In this document: one piece after another, positions 16,143 through 24,258 of the stretch | Layout: each line of letters begins with the position of its first letter | Numbering within the stretch: position 1 is the first letter of the stretch | DNA from: Lacrimispora xylanisolvens | GTDB taxonomy: Bacteria; Bacillota; Clostridia; Lachnospirales; Lachnospiraceae | NCBI RefSeq assembly: GCF_002934545.1 | Contig: NZ_PTJA01000002.1 | Span: 62,001-126,000, forward strand | Reading direction: 5' to 3' | Length of the DNA stretch: 64,000 nucleotides | Made by a program: the position numbers and the translations under genes | Notes under the pieces: model-generated | The model's input: the letters and a program-made list of their open reading frames with translations, nothing else | Told to the model about the DNA's origin: nothing | Databases searched by the model: none

Positions 16143-18773
16143 ATGAAGAGTGAAGTAAAACCTCTGGTGAATTTAAATATCAATCCCTGTAAAATGTGTA
16201 TGCCCATGGGGAGTGCAACGGCATTCTACGGTCTGAAGAACTGCATGACAATCCTTCACGGTTCACAGGGGTGTGCTACCTACATCCGGCGTCATATGGC
16301 GACCCACTACAATGAACCGGTGGATATTGCTTCCTCATCCCTGACTGAACAGGGAACCGTCTATGGCGGCAGTGAAAATTTAAAAAAAGGATTAAAAAAT
16401 TTAATTGAGCTTTACCACCCTGAAATCATCGGTGTCATGACAACATGCCTGGCAGAAACCATAGGAGAGGATGTTCCGGGAATACTCCAGTCTTTTCTGG
16501 AAGAAAATCCAGGGTATGAGGACATTACACTGATTCCCTGCCATTCCCCTGGATACAGTGGAAGCCAGTATGAGGGATATTTCGCAGCTCTTTCTGCCAT
16601 TGTTTCTTCTATTAAAATGGAGACAGAAAAGAATCATCTGGTGAATGTAATCACGGCACCCATAAGCCCGGCAGATACCAGATATTTAAAAAGGATGTTC
16701 TCCCTTTTTGGAATTGATGCCGTTCTCCTTCCTGACTTATCCGATAATTTAGACGGAGCCCACGACCCCAGTTACAACCGCCTTCCTCATGAGGGAACGG
16801 ATCTGGCACAGTTAAAGCAGATGGGTGGAGCCAGATTTACATTGGAATTGACCGCATTTCACCATAAGAATTCTGTGGGAGAATATTTATCCGAAACATA
16901 TGGAGTACCTTATGAGCGGCTGCCCCTGCCAGTAGGATTAAGGGATACGGATGCATTTTTAAATACACTGTCCCATATTTCCGGGAAAGAAATCCCTGAT
17001 GAATTAAAAAAAGAGAGAGGGCGCTATTTAGATGCCATGATTGATTCTCATAAATACCATTCTTCAGGAAGAGCGGCTGTATTTGGGGAACCGGATCTGG
17101 TATATTCCACTGTGCGCATGATGTGTGAATGCGGAGTCATGCCGGTAGTCTGTGCAGCGGGATCGGCAAGTCCGGAACTTGACGGACTGATCAGACCGGA
17201 GATTTCTGATCTTGCAGGTCTGTACCTGGTAGATGAGTATAAAATTGCAGATAAAGCGGATTTTAAGGATATTGAGGAGATGATTGTTACCTATAAGGCC
17301 AATATCCTTGCAGGCAGTTCTGACGGAAGGCGTATCGCAGAAGATTTACACCTTCCCCTGGTTCGAAGAGGATTTCCCATACATGATCATGTGGGAGGAC
17401 AGCGGCTTAAAATGCTTGGCTATGAAGGATCGGTAGAATATATGGATGAGATTGCAAATCAGCTGATCGACACGGTTGAAACCACATTTCGGGAGACTTT
17501 ATATGATACGTATTATAAAGGTACAGCCATTGATCAGAAGAAGGAACCGGAATCTGCGGAAGAGATCATGAAGCGTAAGACAAAGGAGCACCCCTGCTAT
17601 AATTGCCAGGCTCATCAGTTTGCCAGAATCCATCTTCCGGTAGCACCTGCCTGCAATGTTCAGTGCGGCTACTGTGTAAGAAAATTTGACTGCCCCAATG
17701 AAAGCCGTCCGGGAGTCACTTCTTCCATTCTGACACCTGAGGAAGCACTTAACCGCTATCTGTCAGTGAAGGAGAAAATGCCAAACTTAACTGTTGTGGG
17801 GATAGCCGGACCTGGGGAAGCCCTGGAAAACTGGGAGAATGTAAGAAACGTGTTTGAACTCATAAGAAAACAGGATCCCAACGTAACCTTCTGTCTTTCT
17901 ACCAATGGACTGAAGCTTCCCCAGTATGCGCTGGAACTAAAGGAACTGGGCGTTTCCCATGTAACCGTAACCATGAATGCGGTGGATCCCCATATCAGTG
18001 GACAGATGTACCAGTATATCCGGTATATGGGCAGGGAATACACCGGTGACGCAGCAGGAGCCCTTATGGTGGCAAACCAGATTGCGGGAATCAGGCAGTT
18101 AATTGCCAATGGAATACTGGTAAAAGTTAATATTGTGACAGTGAAAGGAATCAATGACAGCCATGTACCGGAGGTTGTAAAGACCGTCAAATCACTGGGA
18201 TGCTTTATTACCAATATTATGCAGATGATTCCGGTGAAGGGGAGTGCGCTGGAACATGTGGAGCCGGTTTCAAACAAACAGTTAAATGAGATCAGAAAGC
18301 AGTGTGAAGAGATCATGCCCCAGATGTATCACTGCCAGCACTGCCGGGCAGATGCAGTTGGAACCCTGACCGATGACAAATCCATACAATTAAAAGGATT
18401 TGTGGCAGAGGAAAGACCGGTTCTCGTTCCTGTTTCAAAAAGCCTTCGTTTTGCAGTCGCTTCCAAAAGCGGGGTGGTAGTGGATACCCACTTTGGTCAT
18501 GCAAAGGAATTTTATTTGTATGACTACCGCAACGGAGAAGTCCGGTTTGCAGGTAAACGAAGTGTTGAGCAGTACTGTCAGGGGGAAGAAGAGTGCGGGG
18601 AAAAAGAGGATAAAATAGAACGGATTATAGCTGCTTTAAATGGCTGCAGCGGAGTCATTGCCATGCGTATCGGTATGGAACCAGCCAAAAAGCTGACAAA
18701 ACTGGGCATTAAGCCGGTGAATACCTATGACATGATTGAAGATGCGGTAAAAAAAGCGGCGGAAGCCATGTAA
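16143..18773 (+). CDS. nifN-B: NifN-NifB fusion protein (cofactor scaffold plus radical SAM synthase)
   Basis: An 876-residue fusion. Residues 1 to about 450 are NifN (NPCKMCMPMGSAT, GSQGCATYIRR, TTCLAETIGEDV). From about residue 480 comes the radical SAM part of NifB, with the [4Fe-4S] motif CNVQCGYC and the further cysteines of RKFDCPNES, followed by AGPGEALEN. Near residue 770 a NifX/NafY-like dinitrogenase cofactor-binding domain follows (VASKSGVVVDTHFGHAKEF). The same NifN-B fusion is known in C. pasteurianum. It couples synthesis of NifB-cofactor to the NifEN scaffold. The ATG at 16143 has proper spacing from AAGGCGG; the ATG at 16137 is too close. Confidence 0.94.
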   Translation: MKSEVKPLVNLNINPCKMCMPMGSATAFYGLKNCMTILHGSQGCATYIRRHMATHYNEPVDIASSSLTEQGTVYGGSENLKKGLKNLIELYHPEIIGVMTTCLAETIGEDVPGILQSFLEENPGYEDITLIPCHSPGYSGSQYEGYFAALSAIVSSIKMETEKNHLVNVITAPISPADTRYLKRMFSLFGIDAVLLPDLSDNLDGAHDPSYNRLPHEGTDLAQLKQMGGARFTLELTAFHHKNSVGEYLSETYGVPYERLPLPVGLRDTDAFLNTLSHISGKEIPDELKKERGRYLDAMIDSHKYHSSGRAAVFGEPDLVYSTVRMMCECGVMPVVCAAGSASPELDGLIRPEISDLAGLYLVDEYKIADKADFKDIEEMIVTYKANILAGSSDGRRIAEDLHLPLVRRGFPIHDHVGGQRLKMLGYEGSVEYMDEIANQLIDTVETTFRETLYDTYYKGTAIDQKKEPESAEEIMKRKTKEHPCYNCQAHQFARIHLPVAPACNVQCGYCVRKFDCPNESRPGVTSSILTPEEALNRYLSVKEKMPNLTVVGIAGPGEALENWENVRNVFELIRKQDPNVTFCLSTNGLKLPQYALELKELGVSHVTVTMNAVDPHISGQMYQYIRYMGREYTGDAAGALMVANQIAGIRQLIANGILVKVNIVTVKGINDSHVPEVVKTVKSLGCFITNIMQMIPVKGSALEHVEPVSNKQLNEIRKQCEEIMPQMYHCQHCRADAVGTLTDDKSIQLKGFVAEERPVLVPVSKSLRFAVASKSGVVVDTHFGHAKEFYLYDYRNGEVRFAGKRSVEQYCQGEEECGEKEDKIERIIAALNGCSGVIAMRIGMEPAKKLTKLGIKPVNTYDMIEDAVKKAAEAM

Positions 18774-18786
18774 GAGGAGGAGAAAG

Positions 18787-19095
18787 ATGGTACAGCCAAA
18801 ATATCATGTATTTATCTGCACAAGCTGCAGAATCAACGGGACACAAAAAGGGATGTGTTACCAGAAGGGAGCGGTTGACTTAATCCAGGCTTTTATGCAG
18901 GAGATTGAAGACAGGGATCTTTCCGGAGAAGTAGTGATCAACAATACCGGGTGCTTTGGGATCTGTGACAAGGGTCCTGTTGTGGTGGTTTATCCGGAAG
19001 GAGTCTGGTATGGCAATGTATCAGAGGATGATGTGGAACGTATATTTGATGAGCATTTTGAAGGAGGAAATCCGGTTGGTGATTTATTGATTTAA
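18787..19095 (+). CDS. Thioredoxin-like [2Fe-2S] ferredoxin
   Basis: A 102-residue ferredoxin closely matching the pattern and length of the C. pasteurianum [2Fe-2S] ferredoxin associated with nif. Cysteines at 11, 14, 24, 56 and 60 (FICTSCRIN, GMCYQKG, NNTGCFGICDKG) include the known ligand set of that protein, and PVVVVYPEGVWYGNV is a family signature. The fold is thioredoxin-like rather than plant-type. In C. pasteurianum it interacts with the MoFe protein. It sits 13 bases after nifN-B and has a strong GAGGAGG site. Confidence 0.92.
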   Translation: MVQPKYHVFICTSCRINGTQKGMCYQKGAVDLIQAFMQEIEDRDLSGEVVINNTGCFGICDKGPVVVVYPEGVWYGNVSEDDVERIFDEHFEGGNPVGDLLI

Positions 19096-19143
19096 TACCT
19101 GGAATGATGCGGAAGGAAGCACAGGAAAAAGGAGGGGCTGCTG

Positions 19144-20127
19144 TTGATTAAAATCATTGATGCCACACTGACGATGCTGGAGGAATATCCGTTAAAAAAG
19201 GAACTGGTGTATGAATTTGCCCGGACATTAGAGAGTCTTTGCATATGGGGAGCCGTGTTAACCCCAAGAGTTTATCAGCTGATGCAGGGGGACTTACCTC
19301 AGGGGATCATCTGGTATATGGAACTTCCCAGTCCATCGGAAAGCGTTAAATATCCCGGAATTCATTTCTTTTTTTCTTCTTTTTGCGATGGTACAGGAAA
19401 ATATATACGTAATATACAGGTCAATGATGTATCGGAGTTAAGGGGGCTGGAATGTGCCAGACCAGATAACCGGTTAAGACTTACGGGGCTGGACGATTTA
19501 CTCATCTATGAAAGCCGTGATATTTATGAGCGGGGGATGAAGCTGTTAATCCAGGCTTCTCCCATCCTGTATCCGGAAAACTCCTGCTATTGTGCTTCTG
19601 CCATTGCTGCTGATTATTTACAAAATCACCATAACGGAACGGTGATGACTACCTTTACCGGGATCGGAAACAAGGCAGCTACGGAACAGGTCATTCTTGC
19701 CATGAGGGTGGTGGAACGTTATAAACCCAACAACAGCTTTGAGAAGCTGGCGGACTTACGAGATATCTTTGAAGCCATGACAAACACACAGATACCGGGT
19801 CATACCCCCGTTATTGGAAGAAAGATCTTTTATGTAGAATCGGGGCTGCACGTGGATGGCGTTTTGAAAAAGCCATCCAATTACGAATCCTTTCCTCCCG
19901 AGCTTGTGGGAGCATCAAGAAAGGTGATTCTGGGAAAACATTCGGGAGGCACATCCATTCGGTATAAGCTGAAGCAGTACCAGATGGAGGACTGTTATCC
20001 GGTAGAGCATCTTTTAGAAATGGTAAAGCGTCTCAGTATTAAAAAGGGCGGGGAAGTAACTGATGAAGAGTTTTTAACAATGATGAGTGAGTGTGATAAG
20101 TATGAAAAGGCGAATCAAAATAGTTGA
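19144..20127 (+). CDS. nifV(omega): Homocitrate synthase, omega subunit
   Basis: A 327-residue protein from a TTG start that follows AAGGAGG. It is related to the isopropylmalate/homocitrate synthase family but lacks the catalytic DTTLRDGEQ motif (it reads DATLTMLEEYP). The later part keeps FTGIGNKAATEQVI and GLHVDGVLKKPSNYESF ... LGKHSGG, corresponding to the second half of NifV. In C. pasteurianum, NifV is likewise split into omega and alpha chains, the two together making homocitrate for FeMo-cofactor. The 3' end overlaps the nifV(alpha) start by 26 bases. Confidence 0.87.
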   Translation: MIKIIDATLTMLEEYPLKKELVYEFARTLESLCIWGAVLTPRVYQLMQGDLPQGIIWYMELPSPSESVKYPGIHFFFSSFCDGTGKYIRNIQVNDVSELRGLECARPDNRLRLTGLDDLLIYESRDIYERGMKLLIQASPILYPENSCYCASAIAADYLQNHHNGTVMTTFTGIGNKAATEQVILAMRVVERYKPNNSFEKLADLRDIFEAMTNTQIPGHTPVIGRKIFYVESGLHVDGVLKKPSNYESFPPELVGASRKVILGKHSGGTSIRYKLKQYQMEDCYPVEHLLEMVKRLSIKKGGEVTDEEFLTMMSECDKYEKANQNS

Positions 20128-20929
20128 TACCACTCTTCGTGATGGCGAACAGTGTCCGGGTGTTGTATTCTCACCTTCTGATAAAGTGCGTCTGGCTTTG
20201 TTTTTAGACAGCATCGGTGTTTCCGAAATCGAGGCAGGGATTTACGATGTAGGTACAGAGGGCGTTCATTATATCAGCGAAATTATGAAAAAGAAAAAAC
20301 AGGCAGCCATCTCCCTATGGTCTAAATTAAACCCTGAAAATGTGGAAGAGTCAGCCAGACAGAAACCGGATCTGATTCATATCGGCACTCCTGTATCCTA
20401 TGCTCAGATATATAATAAATTAGGGAAAAATAAAAAATGGATTGAAAATTCCCTTCAGGAATGTATGGAAGTCGCCAGGAATTATAACATCCCCATTACG
20501 GTAGGTCTGGAAGATGCGTCAAGGGCAGATGTGGCTTTCCTGGTATCTTTAATTCGTCTGATGCGTCAAAAGGGAGTGGAAACCATTCGCCTTGCAGATA
20601 CGGTTGGGGTGCTGTTCCCCAGACGGGCAGGGGAGCTGGTGCGGGAAATAAAGCAGACAGGAATTATGATCGAGGTTCATGAGCATAATGACTTTGGAAT
20701 GGCAGTGGCCAATTCCATGGTTATGGCACTTTCCGGGGCTGATATGGTAGATGGGACACTGCTTGGGATCGGGGAGCGTGCCGGTAACTGCAACCTTTAC
20801 GAATTTGTCCATAGTGCAGCCCGTAAGTTTGATCTAAATGTAAGCAGTGCAGATATCAAAAAAGGGGAAAATCTTTTAAAATCCATAATGAATGGAGGGA
20901 AGAAGAATGATTCGGAAAATCAAATTTGA
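20102..20929 (+). CDS. nifV(alpha): Homocitrate synthase, alpha subunit
   Basis: A 275-residue catalytic part of homocitrate synthase (acetyl-CoA plus 2-oxoglutarate to homocitrate). The N-terminal VDTTLRDGEQCPGV is the DRE-TIM barrel active-site motif, and EVHEHNDFGMAVANS carries the metal-binding histidines. The protein ends after the barrel, so the second-half functions come from the omega chain. There is no good ribosome binding site at the ATG at 20102, which lies inside the end of nifV(omega); translational coupling is likely. Its own 3' end overlaps the next gene by 23 bases, tying that gene to the operon. Confidence 0.9.
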   Translation: MKRRIKIVDTTLRDGEQCPGVVFSPSDKVRLALFLDSIGVSEIEAGIYDVGTEGVHYISEIMKKKKQAAISLWSKLNPENVEESARQKPDLIHIGTPVSYAQIYNKLGKNKKWIENSLQECMEVARNYNIPITVGLEDASRADVAFLVSLIRLMRQKGVETIRLADTVGVLFPRRAGELVREIKQTGIMIEVHEHNDFGMAVANSMVMALSGADMVDGTLLGIGERAGNCNLYEFVHSAARKFDLNVSSADIKKGENLLKSIMNGGKKNDSENQI

Positions 20930-22301
20930 AGATGGCAGAAAAAAAATGGCAGAGGGAATTTTAAGTCTCTGCCGCGTTCTCTCCTGTGAGGGGCAGGTAA
21001 TGGTAAATGGTGCTTACAGTTTTGCTGCTTCTGAGGTAGCTGGAAAGCTTGAGGGAACAGATTTGTTTTTTAACCAGGGAATCCGTCTGGCAGCTGCAGC
21101 CATTGGTGAAATCAATCAGGCAGCAGGCTGCGGAACGGGGGAGTCAGCCCGTCTTGCAGCCCAGCTTCTGGCTTACTGCGAAAGGAAATCTGCGTCTGGA
21201 ATCAGTCCGGTACTTCTTGCCCGGGAATTAAAAGCCGCTGCAACAGCGGTGGAAGAATTTGTTGGTGAAAAAGCAATCCCCCTGCCTGATATAAACCCGG
21301 ATTTAATAGAAGGAATCACCAAAGACCAGAGGACTGCCCAAATGATTGTGGAAGGATCAGAAGCGGGGGAACTGGTTGTAAAAGAATCCATGTCTGGGGA
21401 AACCAGGCTTGAAATAATAAAAGGAATGCGTCTTGATGGAGGTTTGACAGTGGGGGCGGAAGGAACGGTAGGGGATGCCCTTGTTCTGATTGTAAAAACC
21501 CCCATTATTTCCTTTTCAGGCATCTACCCCCTTCTTCAAAAGATTGGACAGCAGAACCTTTTTATTCTGGCTGACGGGATAGAGGGGGAAGCCCTGACTC
21601 TTCTGAGTGCAAATGTAAAACAGAACCGCATTCATGTAAGAGCCATGAAGGCGCCGGGGATTGGCAGGAGAAAAGAAGATCTTTTTGAGGATGCTGCGGT
21701 GTATACGGATACCATGGTTTTTGACGGTATTTATCCTTGTCAGATGGAAGAAATTTCGCCCGCCATGCTGGGGCGGGTAAAAGCAGTGACAGCTGCCGGT
21801 TCTTATACAATTATGAAAGGAAATGCGGATAACAGCCGGATAAACAGGCGGATAGATGGAATTAAAGAGCGGATTGGGGATCCCAAAACCAATTATTACG
21901 ACAAGCAGATGCTGCGGGGTAGAATTGCAGGATTAATGGGTTGTGCGCCAGTCATCTATGCAGGTGGATATACCACGGTTCAGGCGAAAGAGGAGAAACG
22001 CAGAATTGAATCTGCAGTAGCCTATTATCAGACCGTAAAGAAGTTTGGAGTACTGAAAAAAGATGATTTAATTAACTATCAAGCTGGATCAGAAGCAGAA
22101 AAGTACCTGACAGAATCCATGAAGAAATGTTTTCAGAATGAGGAAATCAGTGCATACCTGATGATCCTCACGATTCAAAAGATCTGTGGGATGATTGTCA
22201 TGTGGCTGACAACCGGAGCGGTCATGGTGAGTACCGGATATGACAGAGAAGATTTAGAACTGATAAAAAGCGGAGTGGATGTAGAAAGGTTAAGGAGCTG
22301 A
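20907..22301 (+). CDS. Divergent GroEL-like chaperonin paralogue lacking ATPase residues
   Basis: A 464-residue relative of GroEL (usually about 545). The apical/intermediate part aligns well: EIIKGMRLDGGLT, ILADGIEGEALTLL, VRAMKAPGIGRRKEDL, RRIDGIKERIGDPKTNYYDK and YTTVQAKEEKRRIESAV mirror the GroEL order. The nucleotide site is lost: the GDGTTTA motif reads GCGTGES (residues 74-80), the TLGPKG loop reads VLSCEG, the Asp52 region reads SFAAS, and the Asp398 equivalent is Ser (RIES for RVED). Part of the C-terminal equatorial domain and the GGM tail are missing, though a final helix (CGMIVMWLTTGAVMVSTG) remains. It overlaps nifV(alpha) and shares the nif operon. GroEL is known to help MoFe-protein maturation in Azotobacter; a nitrogenase-dedicated ATP-independent chaperone is my inference. 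Confidence 0.8.
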   Translation: MIRKIKFEDGRKKMAEGILSLCRVLSCEGQVMVNGAYSFAASEVAGKLEGTDLFFNQGIRLAAAAIGEINQAAGCGTGESARLAAQLLAYCERKSASGISPVLLARELKAAATAVEEFVGEKAIPLPDINPDLIEGITKDQRTAQMIVEGSEAGELVVKESMSGETRLEIIKGMRLDGGLTVGAEGTVGDALVLIVKTPIISFSGIYPLLQKIGQQNLFILADGIEGEALTLLSANVKQNRIHVRAMKAPGIGRRKEDLFEDAAVYTDTMVFDGIYPCQMEEISPAMLGRVKAVTAAGSYTIMKGNADNSRINRRIDGIKERIGDPKTNYYDKQMLRGRIAGLMGCAPVIYAGGYTTVQAKEEKRRIESAVAYYQTVKKFGVLKKDDLINYQAGSEAEKYLTESMKKCFQNEEISAYLMILTIQKICGMIVMWLTTGAVMVSTGYDREDLELIKSGVDVERLRS

Positions 22302-22302
22302 T

Positions 22303-22593
22303 ATGAACATCAGAAAAGTAAAGCTGAAGCCTGGATTTGCTTTAATGGAACTGGGAGGAGAATTCTGTATTTTCGATGAAAGAGACAGCCAGAACGGTTC
22401 CTTAGACGGTCTGCCATCGGTAAATGAGATCTGTATCTTCTTATGGAACAGCCTGGAGAGGGGAGCGGGAGTGGAGGAATTAATCACTCTGTTATCTGAG
22501 GAAAAAAATATTGATGAAGAAGATGCAAGGCTTGAGCTGGAGGAGTTTCTTGCAAAACTGATCCATGGTAATGTGGTTGAAATCAACGGGTAA
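22303..22593 (+). CDS. PqqD-like small protein in the nif operon
   Basis: A 96-residue protein with the PqqD-family pattern: an N-terminal beta segment (VKLKPGFALMELGGEFCIF), then SVNEICIFLWNSLERGAGVEELITLL and a helical end with ARLELEEFLAKLIHGNVVEI. PqqD domains bind RiPP precursor peptides for a partner radical SAM enzyme, but no precursor peptide or SPASM-type enzyme is next to it; the only radical SAM domain nearby is NifB. The gene starts one base after the chaperonin-like gene stop, with AAGGAG ahead of it. The fold is inferred from sequence pattern alone. It could serve as a docking adaptor for NifB or for the neighbouring proteins. Confidence 0.6.
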   Translation: MNIRKVKLKPGFALMELGGEFCIFDERDSQNGSLDGLPSVNEICIFLWNSLERGAGVEELITLLSEEKNIDEEDARLELEEFLAKLIHGNVVEING

Positions 22594-22608
22594 AGGAGGA
22601 GCAGACGG

Positions 22609-23220
22609 GTGGAAAAAATAGCAGTGATCAGCAAAGATCAGGAACTGGTTCCTTTTTTGTATTGCAACCTGGTGGAAATTTTTGAAAAGGTGGGGGAACA
22701 GTGGCAGGTGGTGCGTACCGCTTCCTTTTCTCCCATAACAGGAAATACCATTGAAAAACTGAGAAAAGAAGCGGAAGCAATCATGACTCTCGCAGAAGAT
22801 GCGAAAGCAGTTTTGTGCAGAGAACTTTCAGGAATCCCATTTTCCGTATTTAACCAAAACGGATATTGCATCTTTTGTTCAGAAAAAGCGGACCAGGACA
22901 CTTTTGACGGAATGATAAAGGATATAGAGGAAAGTGATGAAAAACGCAGAAGGAAAGAAGCAATGATTCAGAATGCCGGTCCTGTGGAAACGCAGACACC
23001 TGGAATCTATTTTCTGGATTTGGTCCAGCTTCAGAAAGAGTGCCCTGAGATATCATCCAAAAAGGCACTTTTGCCCTTCCTTTCCCATACTCCGTTTCTC
23101 GAATTGCAGCTTGTCTGTGCCCATATTCCGCCATGGCTTGAAACATATGATTCCTATGAAAAAAAGGTGCTTAACGGAAATGGGAAAGTACATATAACCA
23201 TAACCAGAAAACAGTGTTAG
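22609..23220 (+). CDS. AnfO-like nitrogenase accessory protein
   Basis: A 203-residue protein from a GTG start behind AAAGGAGGAG. It resembles AnfO, the accessory protein of Fe-only nitrogenase clusters: KIAVISKDQELV at the start, then VGEQWQVVRTASF, a helical part with IEKLRKEAEAIM, AVLCRELSGIPFSVFNQNGYCIF, and a C-terminal PGIYFLDLVQLQKECPEIS ... LLPFLSHTPFLELQLVC. Here it sits in a Mo-nitrogenase operon and no anfDGK genes are in the window. Its biochemical role is not established in any system I can name; assembly or stability of the catalytic protein is the usual suggestion. The call rests on recalled family pattern. Confidence 0.65.
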   Translation: MEKIAVISKDQELVPFLYCNLVEIFEKVGEQWQVVRTASFSPITGNTIEKLRKEAEAIMTLAEDAKAVLCRELSGIPFSVFNQNGYCIFCSEKADQDTFDGMIKDIEESDEKRRRKEAMIQNAGPVETQTPGIYFLDLVQLQKECPEISSKKALLPFLSHTPFLELQLVCAHIPPWLETYDSYEKKVLNGNGKVHITITRKQC

Positions 23221-23235
23221 CAGGAGGTGGAAAAT

Positions 23236-24222
23236 ATGCAAAATTATATGGTTTTAGACGCTGGGACGCTTCAGACCCCTTATGGAATCCTGGGTGGAGT
23301 AGATTCCTTTCTCTGTCATCCAAACGGAGAATTATCAGGAGTAACCCTGTCGGAAAAAAATATGATTGTTACCCAGGCAGGAGAATTAATTCCGGCTTAT
23401 ACGGAAAACGGCAGAAGAAAAAAGAAGCCGTCTGTAGAATTTGACAGGCAGGGAATGGTGGTGAGTGTGGCGTTAGAAGAGCAGCAGGAGGTCCTTACCC
23501 CCATTGGAGAGCTTCCGGTTGAACTGATTAAATTTTACCCAACTGGAGAGCTTCACCGAATATTTATCCTCGATGGACAGATCAGCGGTTTTTGGACAGA
23601 GGAAGATGAACGGGAGCTTAACATTTCCCTGACCTTTGATCTGGGCTTTACGGAATTTCGGGCAATGATTAATGGTCTTTGTTTTTATAAAAGCGGAGAT
23701 ATAAAAAGTATCACACTTTTTCCGGGGGAAAGGGCTGCCATACGGACTCCCATGGGAATGGTGGAAACTAAGGTGGGACTTTCCTTGTATGAGTCGGGAA
23801 ACTTAAAATCAGTAGAACCGGCAGAGCCTGTCCTGGTATCAACTCCCATTGGAAGAATAACCGCTTACGATCCGGACCAGATTGGAATCAATGCTGACAG
23901 TAATTCTCTTTCGTTTACGGAAAGCGGGGAGATCAAAAGTCTCATCACCTGTGATCACTCCATCTATGTTCAGACTGAGGAAGCGGTAATGAGAAAGTAT
24001 TCTCCCCACATAAAGCCCCATCCACTCTATGATGAGGTCCTCACTGTATCCGGGATTAAAGTAGAGTTTCTTCCTGAATCAGGAGAAGTATTGATTGAAA
24101 ATGACAGATATGAACTGGAATCGTGCGGATTTACCATAGAACCGTTTGCACGGCCGGGAATGCACTGCAGCCCTTCTGACTGTGCTAACTGTTCCCTGTG
24201 CAATAAGTCCATGGCAGAATAA
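23236..24222 (+). CDS. Beta-repeat protein with C-terminal four-cysteine cluster, last nif operon gene
   Basis: A 328-residue protein of unrecognised function. It contains about six copies of a short beta-hairpin motif of the form [Y/P]xSGx[I/L]KS: PNGELSGVTLSE, PTGELHRIFILDG, KSGDIKSITLFPG, ESGNLKSVEPAEP, ESGEIKSLITCDH, ESGEVLIENDR, resembling MORN/YwqK-type repeats. Between them recur phrases like TPIGELPVE, TPMGMVETK and TPIGRITAY. The tail HCSPSDCANCSLCNKS has the spacing C-x4-C-x2-C-x2-C, suitable for an Fe-S cluster or zinc. No signal peptide, so cytoplasmic. The ATG at 23236 is eight bases after CAGGAGG. It could hold or carry a metal cluster to nitrogenase; this is inference from context only. 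Confidence 0.7.
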   Translation: MQNYMVLDAGTLQTPYGILGGVDSFLCHPNGELSGVTLSEKNMIVTQAGELIPAYTENGRRKKKPSVEFDRQGMVVSVALEEQQEVLTPIGELPVELIKFYPTGELHRIFILDGQISGFWTEEDERELNISLTFDLGFTEFRAMINGLCFYKSGDIKSITLFPGERAAIRTPMGMVETKVGLSLYESGNLKSVEPAEPVLVSTPIGRITAYDPDQIGINADSNSLSFTESGEIKSLITCDHSIYVQTEEAVMRKYSPHIKPHPLYDEVLTVSGIKVEFLPESGEVLIENDRYELESCGFTIEPFARPGMHCSPSDCANCSLCNKSMAE

Positions 24223-24258
24223 ATGGTTCCAGATTCAACCCTCACTTTCCTGTCCCTT

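Noticed and set aside
20907-22301. A normal housekeeping groEL
   Set aside because: No groES is adjacent, the protein is about 80 residues short and ATP-site residues are missing.
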